From positions 1 to 15,371 of the forward strand of contig CAWZYQ010000091.1 of the NCBI GenBank assembly GCA_963966275.1: a DNA stretch of 15,371 bases, read 5' to 3'. Within the stretch, counting starts at the first letter, position 1. Each line of letters starts with the position of its first letter. A program made the position numbers and the translations under genes. Below are positions 6,336-13,536 of this stretch, in pieces. Under the pieces are notes generated by a model. It worked only from the letters and a program-made list of their open reading frames with translations, was not told the origin of the DNA and searched no databases. This DNA is from UBA10427 sp003500135. GTDB lineage: Bacteria > Bacteroidota > Bacteroidia > Cytophagales > Cyclobacteriaceae.

Positions 6336-8684
6336 ATGAAAAAGAAAAAACTCACCTTACCACACGGGATACCAGGGCATAACCTCAGTCAGATTGACCG
6401 TGAGGTTCATATAGATGAACCACCTGCATGGCCCATAAACGACAAACTGCAGCATGTTGGTAAACGGGTCAAACGCAATGATGCCGAAGCAAAAGTAACC
6501 GGCAATGCCAAATATACATCTGACATGCAGCTCCCTGGCATGTTGATCGGACGAATGCTGCGCTCGCCATATCCGCATGCCAAAATACGTTCTGTCAACA
6601 CGGAAAAAGCTGAGAATTATCCGGGAGTTTATGCCATTCACGTTTTTTCCAGGGCTTTTGGAATGGCCCAGCCGGCAGATAATGATAAGGAGAACCAATT
6701 CCCTGAGATTAAATATGCAGGACAACCCATAGCAGGTGTAGCTGCCCGCGATGCGGAAACAGCCGAGGAAGCATTGAAATTGATTGAGATTGATTATGAA
6801 ACTTTTCCATTCGTAGTCACCGTTGAAGATGCACTAAAACCTGAAGCGCCTCTTGTTTTTACAACTAATGTAGAACAAGAAGATAAAGGTGGCGGAGGCG
6901 GAGGGGCCAAAGGCCTGAAGACACAGGGCAACCTGAGAGGCCCCAATACGGCCAGCTTTTACGGCGGACCGAGAGGTGATTTGGAAAAAGGTTTTTCAGA
7001 AGCCGACGTAGTTCTCGAAAATACGTATAGAACACAGGTCCATACGCATTGTCCGTTGGAAACCCACGGCGTGGTAGTGGACTGGAAGCCGGATTTTGTT
7101 ACTATTTATGCCTCCTCACAGAATACGACCAGTGTAAGAAATGAATTTGCCGAGGTTTTTGACCTTCCAATGAGTAAGGTAAGGGTCATTACTGAATATA
7201 TGGGTGGTGGCTTCGGCGCCAAACATGCGTTGGGAAATTTTGGGGTTATGGCAGGTCACCTGTCCAAAAAATCGGGGAGACCTGTAAAACTGATGCTCGA
7301 CCGAAAAGAAGAACATATATCAGCCGGTAACCGGCCCAACTCTATCCATGTATTGAAGGTAGGCGCCAAGAAAGACGGAAAACTGACTGCTCTTCAGCAA
7401 AAATCGCATGGGACCGCAGGCGTAGGTTTGGGTGCCGGAGTAGGACGGATAGCACAGGCAATGTATGAATGTCCTAATTTTTCTACCGAACAATACGATG
7501 TGTTTACACATGCCGGACCGGGAGCGGCCTGGAGGGCACCCGGAAACGTACAAGGCGCTTTTGCCCTTGAACAGCTCATGGATGAATTGGCAGAAAAACT
7601 GGACATAGACCCGCTCGATCTAAGGGATGTGATTGATAAAAGTGAAATAAGGAAGGTAGAACGCCTCAGAGGAGCTGAAAAATTTGATTGGAAGCGAAGA
7701 AATAAACCGGGCTCTGACAAAGGCCCTGTAAAAAAAGGTATCGGTATGGCCCAATCGCACTGGCCAAGAATTACCGGAATAAATGCCTCTGTGGAAGTGA
7801 GGGCATTTCGCGATGGTGCAGTAGAAGTGCGGTCTGCCGTGCAGGATATTGGAACGGGAACCAAAACGATTTTGGCCCAGGTGGTTGCAGAAGAATTGGG
7901 CCTGAAGCCAGAAGATATCACTATTCGAATCGGGGACACCTTGTTTCCCGATGCCCCGGGATCAGGAGGTAGCCAGGTTACCGGCTCTATTACCCCACCG
8001 GCACGAAATGCGGCATATAAATTGAAAATGCAGTTGCTGGAGCAAGTAGCTGAAGGCTGGGAACTCGAAGCGGAAGAGCTGGACGTAGCCGACCAGAAAA
8101 TATTTGCCAAAAATGACCCTTCAAAGTCAATAGCTTTTAAGGAGGCTCTTGGTAATATGCGCACCGGGCAGTTGCTTACTTCAGCCAGCCGATCGGATGA
8201 TTACGGTGGGTTTATGGTTGGCAAATCTATTTCATATGGAGAATTGGGCTCCGTACAATTTGCCGAAGTAACAGTAGATACGGAAACCGGATATGTGAAA
8301 GTTGACCGAATTGTGGCAGTGCATAGCTGTGGAAGACCGCTCAACATAACCCAATTGGAGAGCCAGATCAATGGCGGGGTCATTCAGGGGATTTCATATG
8401 CCTTATATGAGTATCGTGTTATGGATAAGAACACGGGGCATCAAATGAATGCTAACCTTGACATGTATAAAGTACCGTTTGCATTTGAGGTACCGGAAAT
8501 TGAGACGGTGCTGGTCGAAGAATACTCAGCACGATCATCTACCGATGCTTTTGGAATTGGTGAGCCAGCCAATATAGCCACTGCGGCAGCCGTAGCTAAT
8601 GCAGTGTATAATGCAACCGGAGTGCGCTTTTATGAAGCGCCAATCACTCCGAAAAGAGTACTGGAAGCTTTAAATAATTTGTAA
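6336..8684 (+). CDS. Molybdopterin-binding subunit of a xanthine/aldehyde dehydrogenase-type enzyme
   Basis: This encodes 782 residues, normal for the separate large subunit. The N-terminal part (about 40-180) is the 'a/b hammerhead' domain with the family segment DAEAKVTGNAKYTSDMQLPGMLIGRMLRSPYPHAKI. The molybdopterin-binding part follows, with GGGFGAK at 290-296, WRAPGNVQGAFALE near 395-408, GSGGSQVTGS around 547-556, and the catalytic glutamate E743 in GIGEPANIATAAAVANA. It has no signal peptide, so it would be carried out folded with the Tat-signalled small subunit. An unusual glycine run (six Gly near residues 186-191) lies in a surface linker after the hammerhead domain. The start is 3 bases after the upstream stop, with AAAAAGGG at 6321-6328 as a ribosome site. 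The substrate (aldehyde, purine or other N-heterocycle) cannot be decided from sequence alone. Confidence 0.92.
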   Translation: MKKKKLTLPHGIPGHNLSQIDREVHIDEPPAWPINDKLQHVGKRVKRNDAEAKVTGNAKYTSDMQLPGMLIGRMLRSPYPHAKIRSVNTEKAENYPGVYAIHVFSRAFGMAQPADNDKENQFPEIKYAGQPIAGVAARDAETAEEALKLIEIDYETFPFVVTVEDALKPEAPLVFTTNVEQEDKGGGGGGAKGLKTQGNLRGPNTASFYGGPRGDLEKGFSEADVVLENTYRTQVHTHCPLETHGVVVDWKPDFVTIYASSQNTTSVRNEFAEVFDLPMSKVRVITEYMGGGFGAKHALGNFGVMAGHLSKKSGRPVKLMLDRKEEHISAGNRPNSIHVLKVGAKKDGKLTALQQKSHGTAGVGLGAGVGRIAQAMYECPNFSTEQYDVFTHAGPGAAWRAPGNVQGAFALEQLMDELAEKLDIDPLDLRDVIDKSEIRKVERLRGAEKFDWKRRNKPGSDKGPVKKGIGMAQSHWPRITGINASVEVRAFRDGAVEVRSAVQDIGTGTKTILAQVVAEELGLKPEDITIRIGDTLFPDAPGSGGSQVTGSITPPARNAAYKLKMQLLEQVAEGWELEAEELDVADQKIFAKNDPSKSIAFKEALGNMRTGQLLTSASRSDDYGGFMVGKSISYGELGSVQFAEVTVDTETGYVKVDRIVAVHSCGRPLNITQLESQINGGVIQGISYALYEYRVMDKNTGHQMNANLDMYKVPFAFEVPEIETVLVEEYSARSSTDAFGIGEPANIATAAAVANAVYNATGVRFYEAPITPKRVLEALNNL

Positions 8685-8705
8685 AACCTGACGATATAAA
8701 GCCAT

Positions 8706-9713
8706 ATGAATAAGTTTAGCTGGTACCAGGCCTCCTCAGTAGAAGAAGCGTTAAAAGCTGTCAATTCTACGGTTTCTGAATCGCTCACTGCGAAACCGGG
8801 AACGGGCGCTGTTTTCAAATCAGGCGGTATTGACGTACTGGATCTAATGAAAGAAGGTTTGCTACAACCGGAAATGATCGTAAACATCCGGGAAATACCG
8901 GGTTTGGATAGCATTGAAGATACAGCAGATGGAGGCCTTAAAATTGGTGCAAATGCCACGCTTGCTGAAATGATGGAAAATGAAAAGATAAAGCAGAACT
9001 ATCAGGCCCTGTACCAATCGCTTAATCATGCGGCAACACCCCAACTTAGAAATATGGCCAGCTTGGGTGGCAACCTGGCTCAAAGGACGCGTTGCTGGTA
9101 CTTCCGGTCGATCGATCATCAGTGTTTCAGAAAAGGAGGGAGTACCTGCTTTGCCAAAAACGGTATGAATGAGTTCCATTCAATCCTTAAAAATGGCATG
9201 TGCTCAAGTGTTCACTCTTCGTCAATTTCCACAGCTCTAATGGCTTTTGATGCCAAAGTGGAAATTACCGGCAGTAAAGGCAAACAGCGACTTGTCGATC
9301 TGGACGATTTTTTCATCCTCCCGGGCGATGATCCTTCCAGAGAGAATATCCTGAGATCGGATGAGCTAATTGCTGCAGTTATACTTCCAAAAATATCATC
9401 CGACACAAAAAGCATTTACAAAAAACAGGGAGCCCGGGAGTCATACGATTGGGCGCTGGCAGATGTGGCCATCGTGGCAGATGTGAAATCGGGCAAATGC
9501 TCCAAAGCGACAATGGCGCTTGGCGCAGCAGCCCCTGTTCCACTTCGAATTCAATACGCAGCGGATATGCTGGTAAATGAAAAAATAGATGAAAATATTG
9601 CCAAAGAAGTGGCCGAAGCAGCCATGGAAAGGGCTACACCTTTAGAGCATAATGCTTATAAGGTGCCTTTGTTCAAAGCGTTAATCAAAAGATCTGTTTT
9701 GCAACTAGCTTAA
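8706..9713 (+). CDS. FAD-binding subunit of the molybdenum hydroxylase, with a four-Cys segment
   Basis: This encodes 335 residues. The N-terminal part (about 1-225) is the FAD-binding domain of the xanthine dehydrogenase medium subunit: SGGIDVLDLMKEGLLQPEMIVNI (about 39-61) replaces the usual GGTDLL form with GGID, and ATPQLRNMASLGGNLAQRTRCWYFR (about 109-134) is strongly conserved. The C-terminal part (about 230-335) is the CO-dehydrogenase flavoprotein C-terminal domain. Four cysteines, C130, C140, C148 and C166, lie in the segment where PaoB-type and 4-hydroxybenzoyl-CoA reductase-type flavoproteins carry a [4Fe-4S] cluster, so an extra cluster here is likely though not proven. The subunit takes electrons from the 2Fe-2S subunit and passes them to an acceptor. 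It lies 21 bases after the large-subunit stop, in one operon with it. No Mo-cofactor insertion chaperone (XdhC/PaoD) is in the window. Confidence 0.9.
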   Translation: MNKFSWYQASSVEEALKAVNSTVSESLTAKPGTGAVFKSGGIDVLDLMKEGLLQPEMIVNIREIPGLDSIEDTADGGLKIGANATLAEMMENEKIKQNYQALYQSLNHAATPQLRNMASLGGNLAQRTRCWYFRSIDHQCFRKGGSTCFAKNGMNEFHSILKNGMCSSVHSSSISTALMAFDAKVEITGSKGKQRLVDLDDFFILPGDDPSRENILRSDELIAAVILPKISSDTKSIYKKQGARESYDWALADVAIVADVKSGKCSKATMALGAAAPVPLRIQYAADMLVNEKIDENIAKEVAEAAMERATPLEHNAYKVPLFKALIKRSVLQLA

Positions 9714-9714
9714 T

Positions 9715-9939
9715 ATGGAAAGGTTAAAAGAACAAAAAATAAAATATTGCAGGTATTTAAGGGCTAAAAACCCATTCGGGTCATTGGAAGGAGGAGGAAA
9801 TCCTTTTTTCTTTCCTGAAGATGCCAACACAATATGCTGGTGTATCAGAGGTGATGGTTCTATCGGGCCCGATCAGGGTGTGGTAGACCCGTTCACATGC
9901 CAAAGCGGTAGAAAGTGCTACGAACCACCACTCAAGTAA
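9715..9939 (+). CDS. Cysteine-rich small protein of unknown function
   Basis: This encodes 74 residues, starting one base after the stop of the FAD subunit, so it is almost certainly translated from the dehydrogenase mRNA. Five cysteines (C12, C41, C43, C62 and C68) appear in the pattern C-x2-LR-x-K, then C-W-C, then C-x5-C, with conserved-looking PF, GPDQG and VDPF segments. The sequence has no signal peptide or membrane helix. The spacing could support a metal site or disulfides. I do not recognise a named family. Its position suggests an accessory, assembly or electron-transfer role for the molybdenum enzyme, but it may simply be a neighbour. Confidence 0.65.
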   Translation: MERLKEQKIKYCRYLRAKNPFGSLEGGGNPFFFPEDANTICWCIRGDGSIGPDQGVVDPFTCQSGRKCYEPPLK

Positions 9940-10086
9940 AACAAGAAATTTCAGACCTGTACACAAATGAACATTTTAACTGTTCAAAAGCGATCAATAA
10001 AATACATTCGTGAGGTTTAGTTTGTTGATATTCAAACATTTGTAATTCTGGTACGGGGCTTGTAGACTTTTTGGATAAAAGCTGAT

Positions 10087-10287
10087 ATGAAAACAATTAT
10101 TGCTGTATTGCTGTGGTTTATACTTTTTTCAATTTCCTGGCCACTGGCGCTGATCCTGCTGTTTTTCTTCGTGTTGGCATGGATCATACTTATACCATTT
10201 AAAATAATCGGTTTTACCCTCGAAGCAATTTTCAAATTAATTGGCGCTATTTTATTGTTTCCATTTCGCGTGATCAGGTCACTTTAA
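10087..10287 (+). CDS. Tiny two-helix membrane protein
   Basis: This encodes 66 residues, nearly all hydrophobic. Two membrane helices are evident at about 4-35 and 38-60, with a short basic end (RVIRSL). A single Pro-containing break (FIPFK-like, about 37-39) separates them. No family is recognised; small proteins like this are common in Bacteroidota as hypothetical inner-membrane peptides. A promoter-like arrangement lies upstream: TTTG at 10039-10042, then 20 bases, then TAGACTTT (10063-10070), a partial match to TAnnTTTG. It is separated from the dehydrogenase operon by 147 bases and its stop lies 4 bases from the stop of the convergent IF-2-like gene. Confidence 0.6.
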   Translation: MKTIIAVLLWFILFSISWPLALILLFFFVLAWIILIPFKIIGFTLEAIFKLIGAILLFPFRVIRSL

Positions 10288-10291
10288 TTTA

Positions 10292-11188
10292 CTAAAGTTC
10301 ATCATTTAACCAGGCCCAAAAACGGGTGATGGGATTGGAATATTCCTTTTTGACCTTTTTTTCTACAGGTCGCGTTTGCGCAGGTCTTTTCTTTTTCTTT
10401 TTGGTAGTTTTGACCTGTGGGTTTTTACCCTGAATCATTTGTTCATAGTGTTGGCGTTTTCTTTTTTTAGCTTCTTTAAGCGCTTTTTTACGTATTCTTT
10501 CAGCCTCTCTTTTTTCTTTCTCAAGCTTTTCACTGTAACTCAGTGGGTTTTTGCCTTTGGAGTAATTTTTTTGTCGTCCCTTTTTTATTCTCTTCGGCCT
10601 TTTTGAAGGTTTATCTTTTTCTTCAGCTTGTGTTTTATCAATATCTTCCTCTTCTGCTTTTTCAGGCTCAATATTTTTCCGGGGTATTTCAGGAAGCTCT
10701 ATTTTACCAACAATTTTCGGTCCGTCAAGCTTTATTTTAGGAGCTCTGATCACCTCATTTTTTTCAGAAGCATCCAGTTCATCTTCGCGATTTTGCTGCA
10801 GCGGTTCATTCGGAAGCTCCCTGTTCTCCTCAATATTCTCCGCTTGTTCAGGGCTTTCTGTATGATCATCAAATTCACTATTTACTTTTTCAGGTAAATC
10901 GGAATTTGAATCTGTTGCAATATTAGTAATTTGTTCAGGTTCGTGTTCACTATTCATATCGGGCAGGTTTTTGCCTGCATCATTTTCCGGAGTAGAGTAG
11001 TTAGTTTCAGAGGATTCGGAATAAAATTCGTCTTTATCAATTTTGAAATGATTAAGCACGTCCTCTACGTGTTCAGAGGTTAGCTTGGTGTTCTGATTCT
11101 GGTAGTCTACGTTGTTGCTGGACACCAAATAGTCCTGTATTTCTTTAACTGATCGGTTAATTTTAGTGGCAAGAACTGCAATCCTCAT
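10292..11188 (-). CDS. Free-standing IF-2 N-terminal-like protein, highly charged
   Basis: This encodes 298 residues. Residues 1-50 resemble the IF2_N domain found at the start of bacterial initiation factor 2: a helix-turn (VLATKINRSVKEIQDYL) and then KLTSEHVEDVLNHF. Residues of about 52-148 are acidic and low-complexity, rich in Glu/Asn/Ser. At 157-166 there is PKIVGKIELP, resembling the short conserved strand seen in the long N-terminal extension of Bacteroidota IF-2. Residues of about 175-290 are Lys/Arg/Glu-rich, with a long charged helix (about 218-246), ending NPITRFWAWLNDEL. No GTPase or tRNA-binding domain follows. It probably binds RNA or ribosomes, by inference from composition. 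The stop is doubled (TAG TAA). It has its own promoter candidate at 11211-11242, so it need not depend on the upstream receptor gene. Confidence 0.75.
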   Translation of the reverse strand: MRIAVLATKINRSVKEIQDYLVSSNNVDYQNQNTKLTSEHVEDVLNHFKIDKDEFYSESSETNYSTPENDAGKNLPDMNSEHEPEQITNIATDSNSDLPEKVNSEFDDHTESPEQAENIEENRELPNEPLQQNREDELDASEKNEVIRAPKIKLDGPKIVGKIELPEIPRKNIEPEKAEEEDIDKTQAEEKDKPSKRPKRIKKGRQKNYSKGKNPLSYSEKLEKEKREAERIRKKALKEAKKRKRQHYEQMIQGKNPQVKTTKKKKKRPAQTRPVEKKVKKEYSNPITRFWAWLNDEL

Positions 11189-11210
11189 GGTCTCGTTTAC
11201 TTGAAAAGCT

Positions 11211-11242
11211 CAAATATAGCAGATTTACTTCCATTTAGTAAA
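11211..11242 (-). promoter_or_regulatory. Bacteroidota-type promoter for the IF-2-like gene, with an inverted repeat over the -33 box
   Basis: On the minus strand, TATATTTG (11218-11211) is a perfect match to the Bacteroidota -7 box TAnnTTTG. Exactly 20 bases upstream lies TTTA (11242-11239), close to the -33 consensus TTTG. The ATG at 11188 follows the -7 box by 22 bases. The -33 box is one arm of a perfect 6-bp inverted repeat, TTTACT-N7-AGTAAA (11224-11242), lying between the two boxes, where a repressor could act. Position and match are good; function is inferred. Confidence 0.5.
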
Positions 11243-11249
11243 CCCTCGT

Positions 11250-13193
11250 TCAGGTGTTTTCTTTTTCAATCATTTCAAGATCTACCATTACATCTTTCCA
11301 GGCGTGAATATGTCCATGTTCTTCCTCATCGTGTAGGAAGTTATTAACTTTCTTTTTAAAGGCCCACACGGTGTTTTTCTGCAATTCAAGAATATTGGCC
11401 AGCTCTTCAAGCGACATATAATCTTCATGGTTTAGCACCACATAAAGGATATAAAAGGCTTTTACAAGCGGAAATTTTATGCCATGAAATAGGGTGTATG
11501 CAGTTGCTGATTCGTTATAGCCACATTTCGTGCAGCGACGGGCATATTTTTTATTACCATTGCTATATTTCTTATTTTCACACCTTCTGCAGGCATAGTT
11601 CTCATTCCATTTCATATGCGCCACTTGTTGCAGGCAGGTGTCTTCATTGGGAAAAACAGTGGTGAATTCATCAAATGTTAACTTGCTTTTTAGCATTCTG
11701 CCTTTCACAACACTTTTGAGTTTGCTCTTTAATTTCCAGTTTTCGAGGTCGAGCATGCTGTTGATCATATAGATCTCATTGGATTGCTCTTTGAGCTTAT
11801 CATAGCTCACTTCCAGAAGATGATTTTTCTCCCTTAATTCCCTTGTACGACTCGCTACTTTTTGTTCCAGCGATTGGTTAAGCTCTTCTTTCATTTTCAG
11901 GTTGTCCTCCTGTTCTTTCAGCATTTTTTGCAATACCATATCGCGGTTGTGCTTCAGTATGCGAACGCGGTCGGCAAGGGCGAATGACAACAGTATCATT
12001 TCAATTATAAAAGCAATTCTGAGAGAGTAGTGCAGTACCGTATTAAAAGGAATATCCCCCCATAATACCAATGCTTTAATAAAAAAGCCAATAAAAAGAA
12101 CGCCATAGGCAATAACAAAAAACCGGGCTGGTTGAAAACCCTTTTTCCATGCGGCAAAACCTGTGTAAAATATGAAGGCCATGATCATGATATCGGTGAT
12201 CCTGTGCTCGAATATATCATTATCTATTAGTAAACCATACAGAAACACGAAGCTTCGCACTACTATAAGGCCTATGAGCACTTTGTCGAGTGTAGGCGTA
12301 TTTACCCTAGTAATAAGGAACTTCTTGGTAAAAAGTAGGGCAAAAAGAATTATGAAATAGAGAAATACCCCGTAGGCAATTTCGTTCCATGCCGGAAAAT
12401 TGGGCCATAAATACTGAAAGGCAATCCCATCGACACACATAGCATAGATACCTACACTTAATATGTAAAATATATAGTATAGATATTTCTTTTCGCGAAT
12501 GATGGTGTACATCAGTGCATTGTAAATGCTAATGATCAGTATCATTCCATAAAGCAGTCCGAAAAGGAAGTATTCATTTAAACTCCAGAATACAAAACGA
12601 TTAACGGAACGAAGGGCAATACGAATATCCGCGAATCGATGAGAACGTATTTTTATATAATACGTGTAATGGCCCGGTGTGGAGGGGTTCATCATTACTT
12701 CAAAGTTTTTATGCTGAAAGGCTCGTTCATCAAACGGCCTGCTGTCGCCCATAGGTAGCCTGATGAAGTCGTTTGCTGCCGTTGCTTGGTGTGATAGCGG
12801 TTTAAAGACTTCAATTTCATCTATCGTCTGGTCATAAAACTCGATCAGCCAGTATTTGTGTGAAACACTATCCACCCTGAGGTCAAGCCTGATCCAATAA
12901 TTCGCATTGTCAATAAACTGCCGGGGATTGTAATTGGGATTGTATTGAAAAAGCTGGTCATCCGGCATTTCCAGGATTTGTTCAAAGGTGATTTCACCTT
13001 CCCTGTCTGCGAAGTAGGGGAGTTTGTTCAGCGTTAATATCCTTTGGTCTAAATGATCCCTGATTATGATGTCTTCAAAAAGATCGTCAGTCGGTGGTTT
13101 ATCCTGAGCATAAGCGGAAATGGAAAAAAACACCAAAAAGCTTATTATAAGGTTACGACATATCATTTGTAAAGAGTAAAATAATATTCTCAT
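11250..13193 (-). CDS. 7TM-DISM receptor fused to an IS1595-type transposase zinc-ribbon/HTH output domain
   Basis: This encodes 647 residues from ATG 13193. A signal peptide (about 1-29, ending SAYA-Q) leads into a periplasmic beta-rich 7TMR-DISMED2-like sensor (about 35-195; ANYWIRLDLRV is typical). Seven membrane helices of the 7TM-DISM type follow (about 205-410), then a cytoplasmic coiled coil (about 412-500). The C-terminus (about 510-620) is not a kinase or cyclase. It matches the N-terminal region of IS1595-family transposases: LTFDEFTTVFPNEDTCLQ, a zinc ribbon with C535, C538, C554 and C557, the TLFHGIKFPL element, and an HTH-like SLEELANILELQKNTVWAFKKKV. The DDE nuclease domain is absent. 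It is best read as a membrane-bound one-component transcription regulator. Upstream starts at 13286 or downstream at 13166 are possible; the -7 box at 13230-13223 favours 13193 or 13166. Confidence 0.85.
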   Translation of the reverse strand: MRILFYSLQMICRNLIISFLVFFSISAYAQDKPPTDDLFEDIIIRDHLDQRILTLNKLPYFADREGEITFEQILEMPDDQLFQYNPNYNPRQFIDNANYWIRLDLRVDSVSHKYWLIEFYDQTIDEIEVFKPLSHQATAANDFIRLPMGDSRPFDERAFQHKNFEVMMNPSTPGHYTYYIKIRSHRFADIRIALRSVNRFVFWSLNEYFLFGLLYGMILIISIYNALMYTIIREKKYLYYIFYILSVGIYAMCVDGIAFQYLWPNFPAWNEIAYGVFLYFIILFALLFTKKFLITRVNTPTLDKVLIGLIVVRSFVFLYGLLIDNDIFEHRITDIMIMAFIFYTGFAAWKKGFQPARFFVIAYGVLFIGFFIKALVLWGDIPFNTVLHYSLRIAFIIEMILLSFALADRVRILKHNRDMVLQKMLKEQEDNLKMKEELNQSLEQKVASRTRELREKNHLLEVSYDKLKEQSNEIYMINSMLDLENWKLKSKLKSVVKGRMLKSKLTFDEFTTVFPNEDTCLQQVAHMKWNENYACRRCENKKYSNGNKKYARRCTKCGYNESATAYTLFHGIKFPLVKAFYILYVVLNHEDYMSLEELANILELQKNTVWAFKKKVNNFLHDEEEHGHIHAWKDVMVDLEMIEKENT

Positions 13194-13536
13194 ATGAAAA
13201 AAATACAATTTTATGATAATTGCAAAATTATGTGTAGAAAACTCTTGAAAAATCTGAAATTGTATGTAGATCGCATTATTTGTCATTGATATTGTGCTGC
13301 AATGTAAGAAAAAAAAATGTTTTTTTAATAGGACATAAAAAAATATAATATCCTTATAGAGCGATTTAAAACGTATTCTGAATTGTTATTGATCTAATAT
13401 ATAAGTGTCTTTAAGTGTATTGTTACCAGAAAAATTTGCTGCTGAAATATTTTTAATTCTATGGATAACACCTTAAAATAGTATCATAATTACACCAGTG
13501 AGGTGTAAGTTGGTACAATAAAAATACAATCATAAC
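13194..13536. promoter_or_regulatory. Divergent intergenic region between the receptor and susC
   Basis: These 343 bases contain no credible gene and are very AT-rich. For the minus-strand receptor, TAATTTTG (13230-13223) is a perfect TAnnTTTG -7 box placed 29 bases before the ATG, with TTTT about 18 bases upstream of it. For susC no clean -7 box is seen. An A9-TG-T7 symmetric tract lies at 13309-13326. Close to susC there is a perfect inverted repeat (13490-13508) and a related half-site (13466-13472), listed separately. The region is long for two simple promoters and probably holds the regulatory signals for both genes. Confidence 0.5.
13490..13508. repeat. Perfect inverted repeat upstream of susC, candidate operator or leader hairpin
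   Basis: TTACACC (13490-13496) and GGTGTAA (13502-13508) are exact reverse complements separated by AGTGA. The centre lies 38 bases before the susC ATG. A third copy of the half-site, TAACACC, sits at 13466-13472, 24 bases upstream of the first arm in direct orientation. As DNA it could be a dimeric regulator site; as RNA it would be a small hairpin in the leader. No T-run follows, so it is not a terminator. Confidence 0.45.

Noticed and set aside
7394..8164. Long open frame (256 codons) on the minus strand opposite the molybdopterin subunit
   Set aside because: It lies wholly inside a well-conserved gene and its Ser/Pro/Ala-rich translation is typical of antisense frames; no motif or ribosome site supports it.
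9968..9986. Hairpin TGAACA-N7-TGTTCA after the dehydrogenase operon, considered as a terminator
   Set aside because: It is short and AT-rich and is followed by AAAAG instead of a T-run in the operon's direction.
10376..10897. Plus-strand Phe-rich frames opposite the IF-2-like gene
   Set aside because: The phenylalanine and leucine richness is the reverse complement of the Lys/Glu-rich codons of the real gene.
11250..11700. Possible intact IS1595 insertion sequence
   Set aside because: Only the N-terminal DNA-binding region is present, fused in frame to a receptor. There is no DDE domain, terminal inverted repeat or target duplication.
13194..13286. Earlier start (ATG 13286) for the receptor gene
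   Set aside because: It would put a 31-residue non-signal extension before a good signal peptide and would place the perfect -7 box inside the coding region.
13309..13326. A9-TG-T7 symmetric tract, considered as a terminator or regulatory stem
   Set aside because: It has no GC stem and no gene end nearby; in such AT-rich DNA it may be chance or simply curved DNA.
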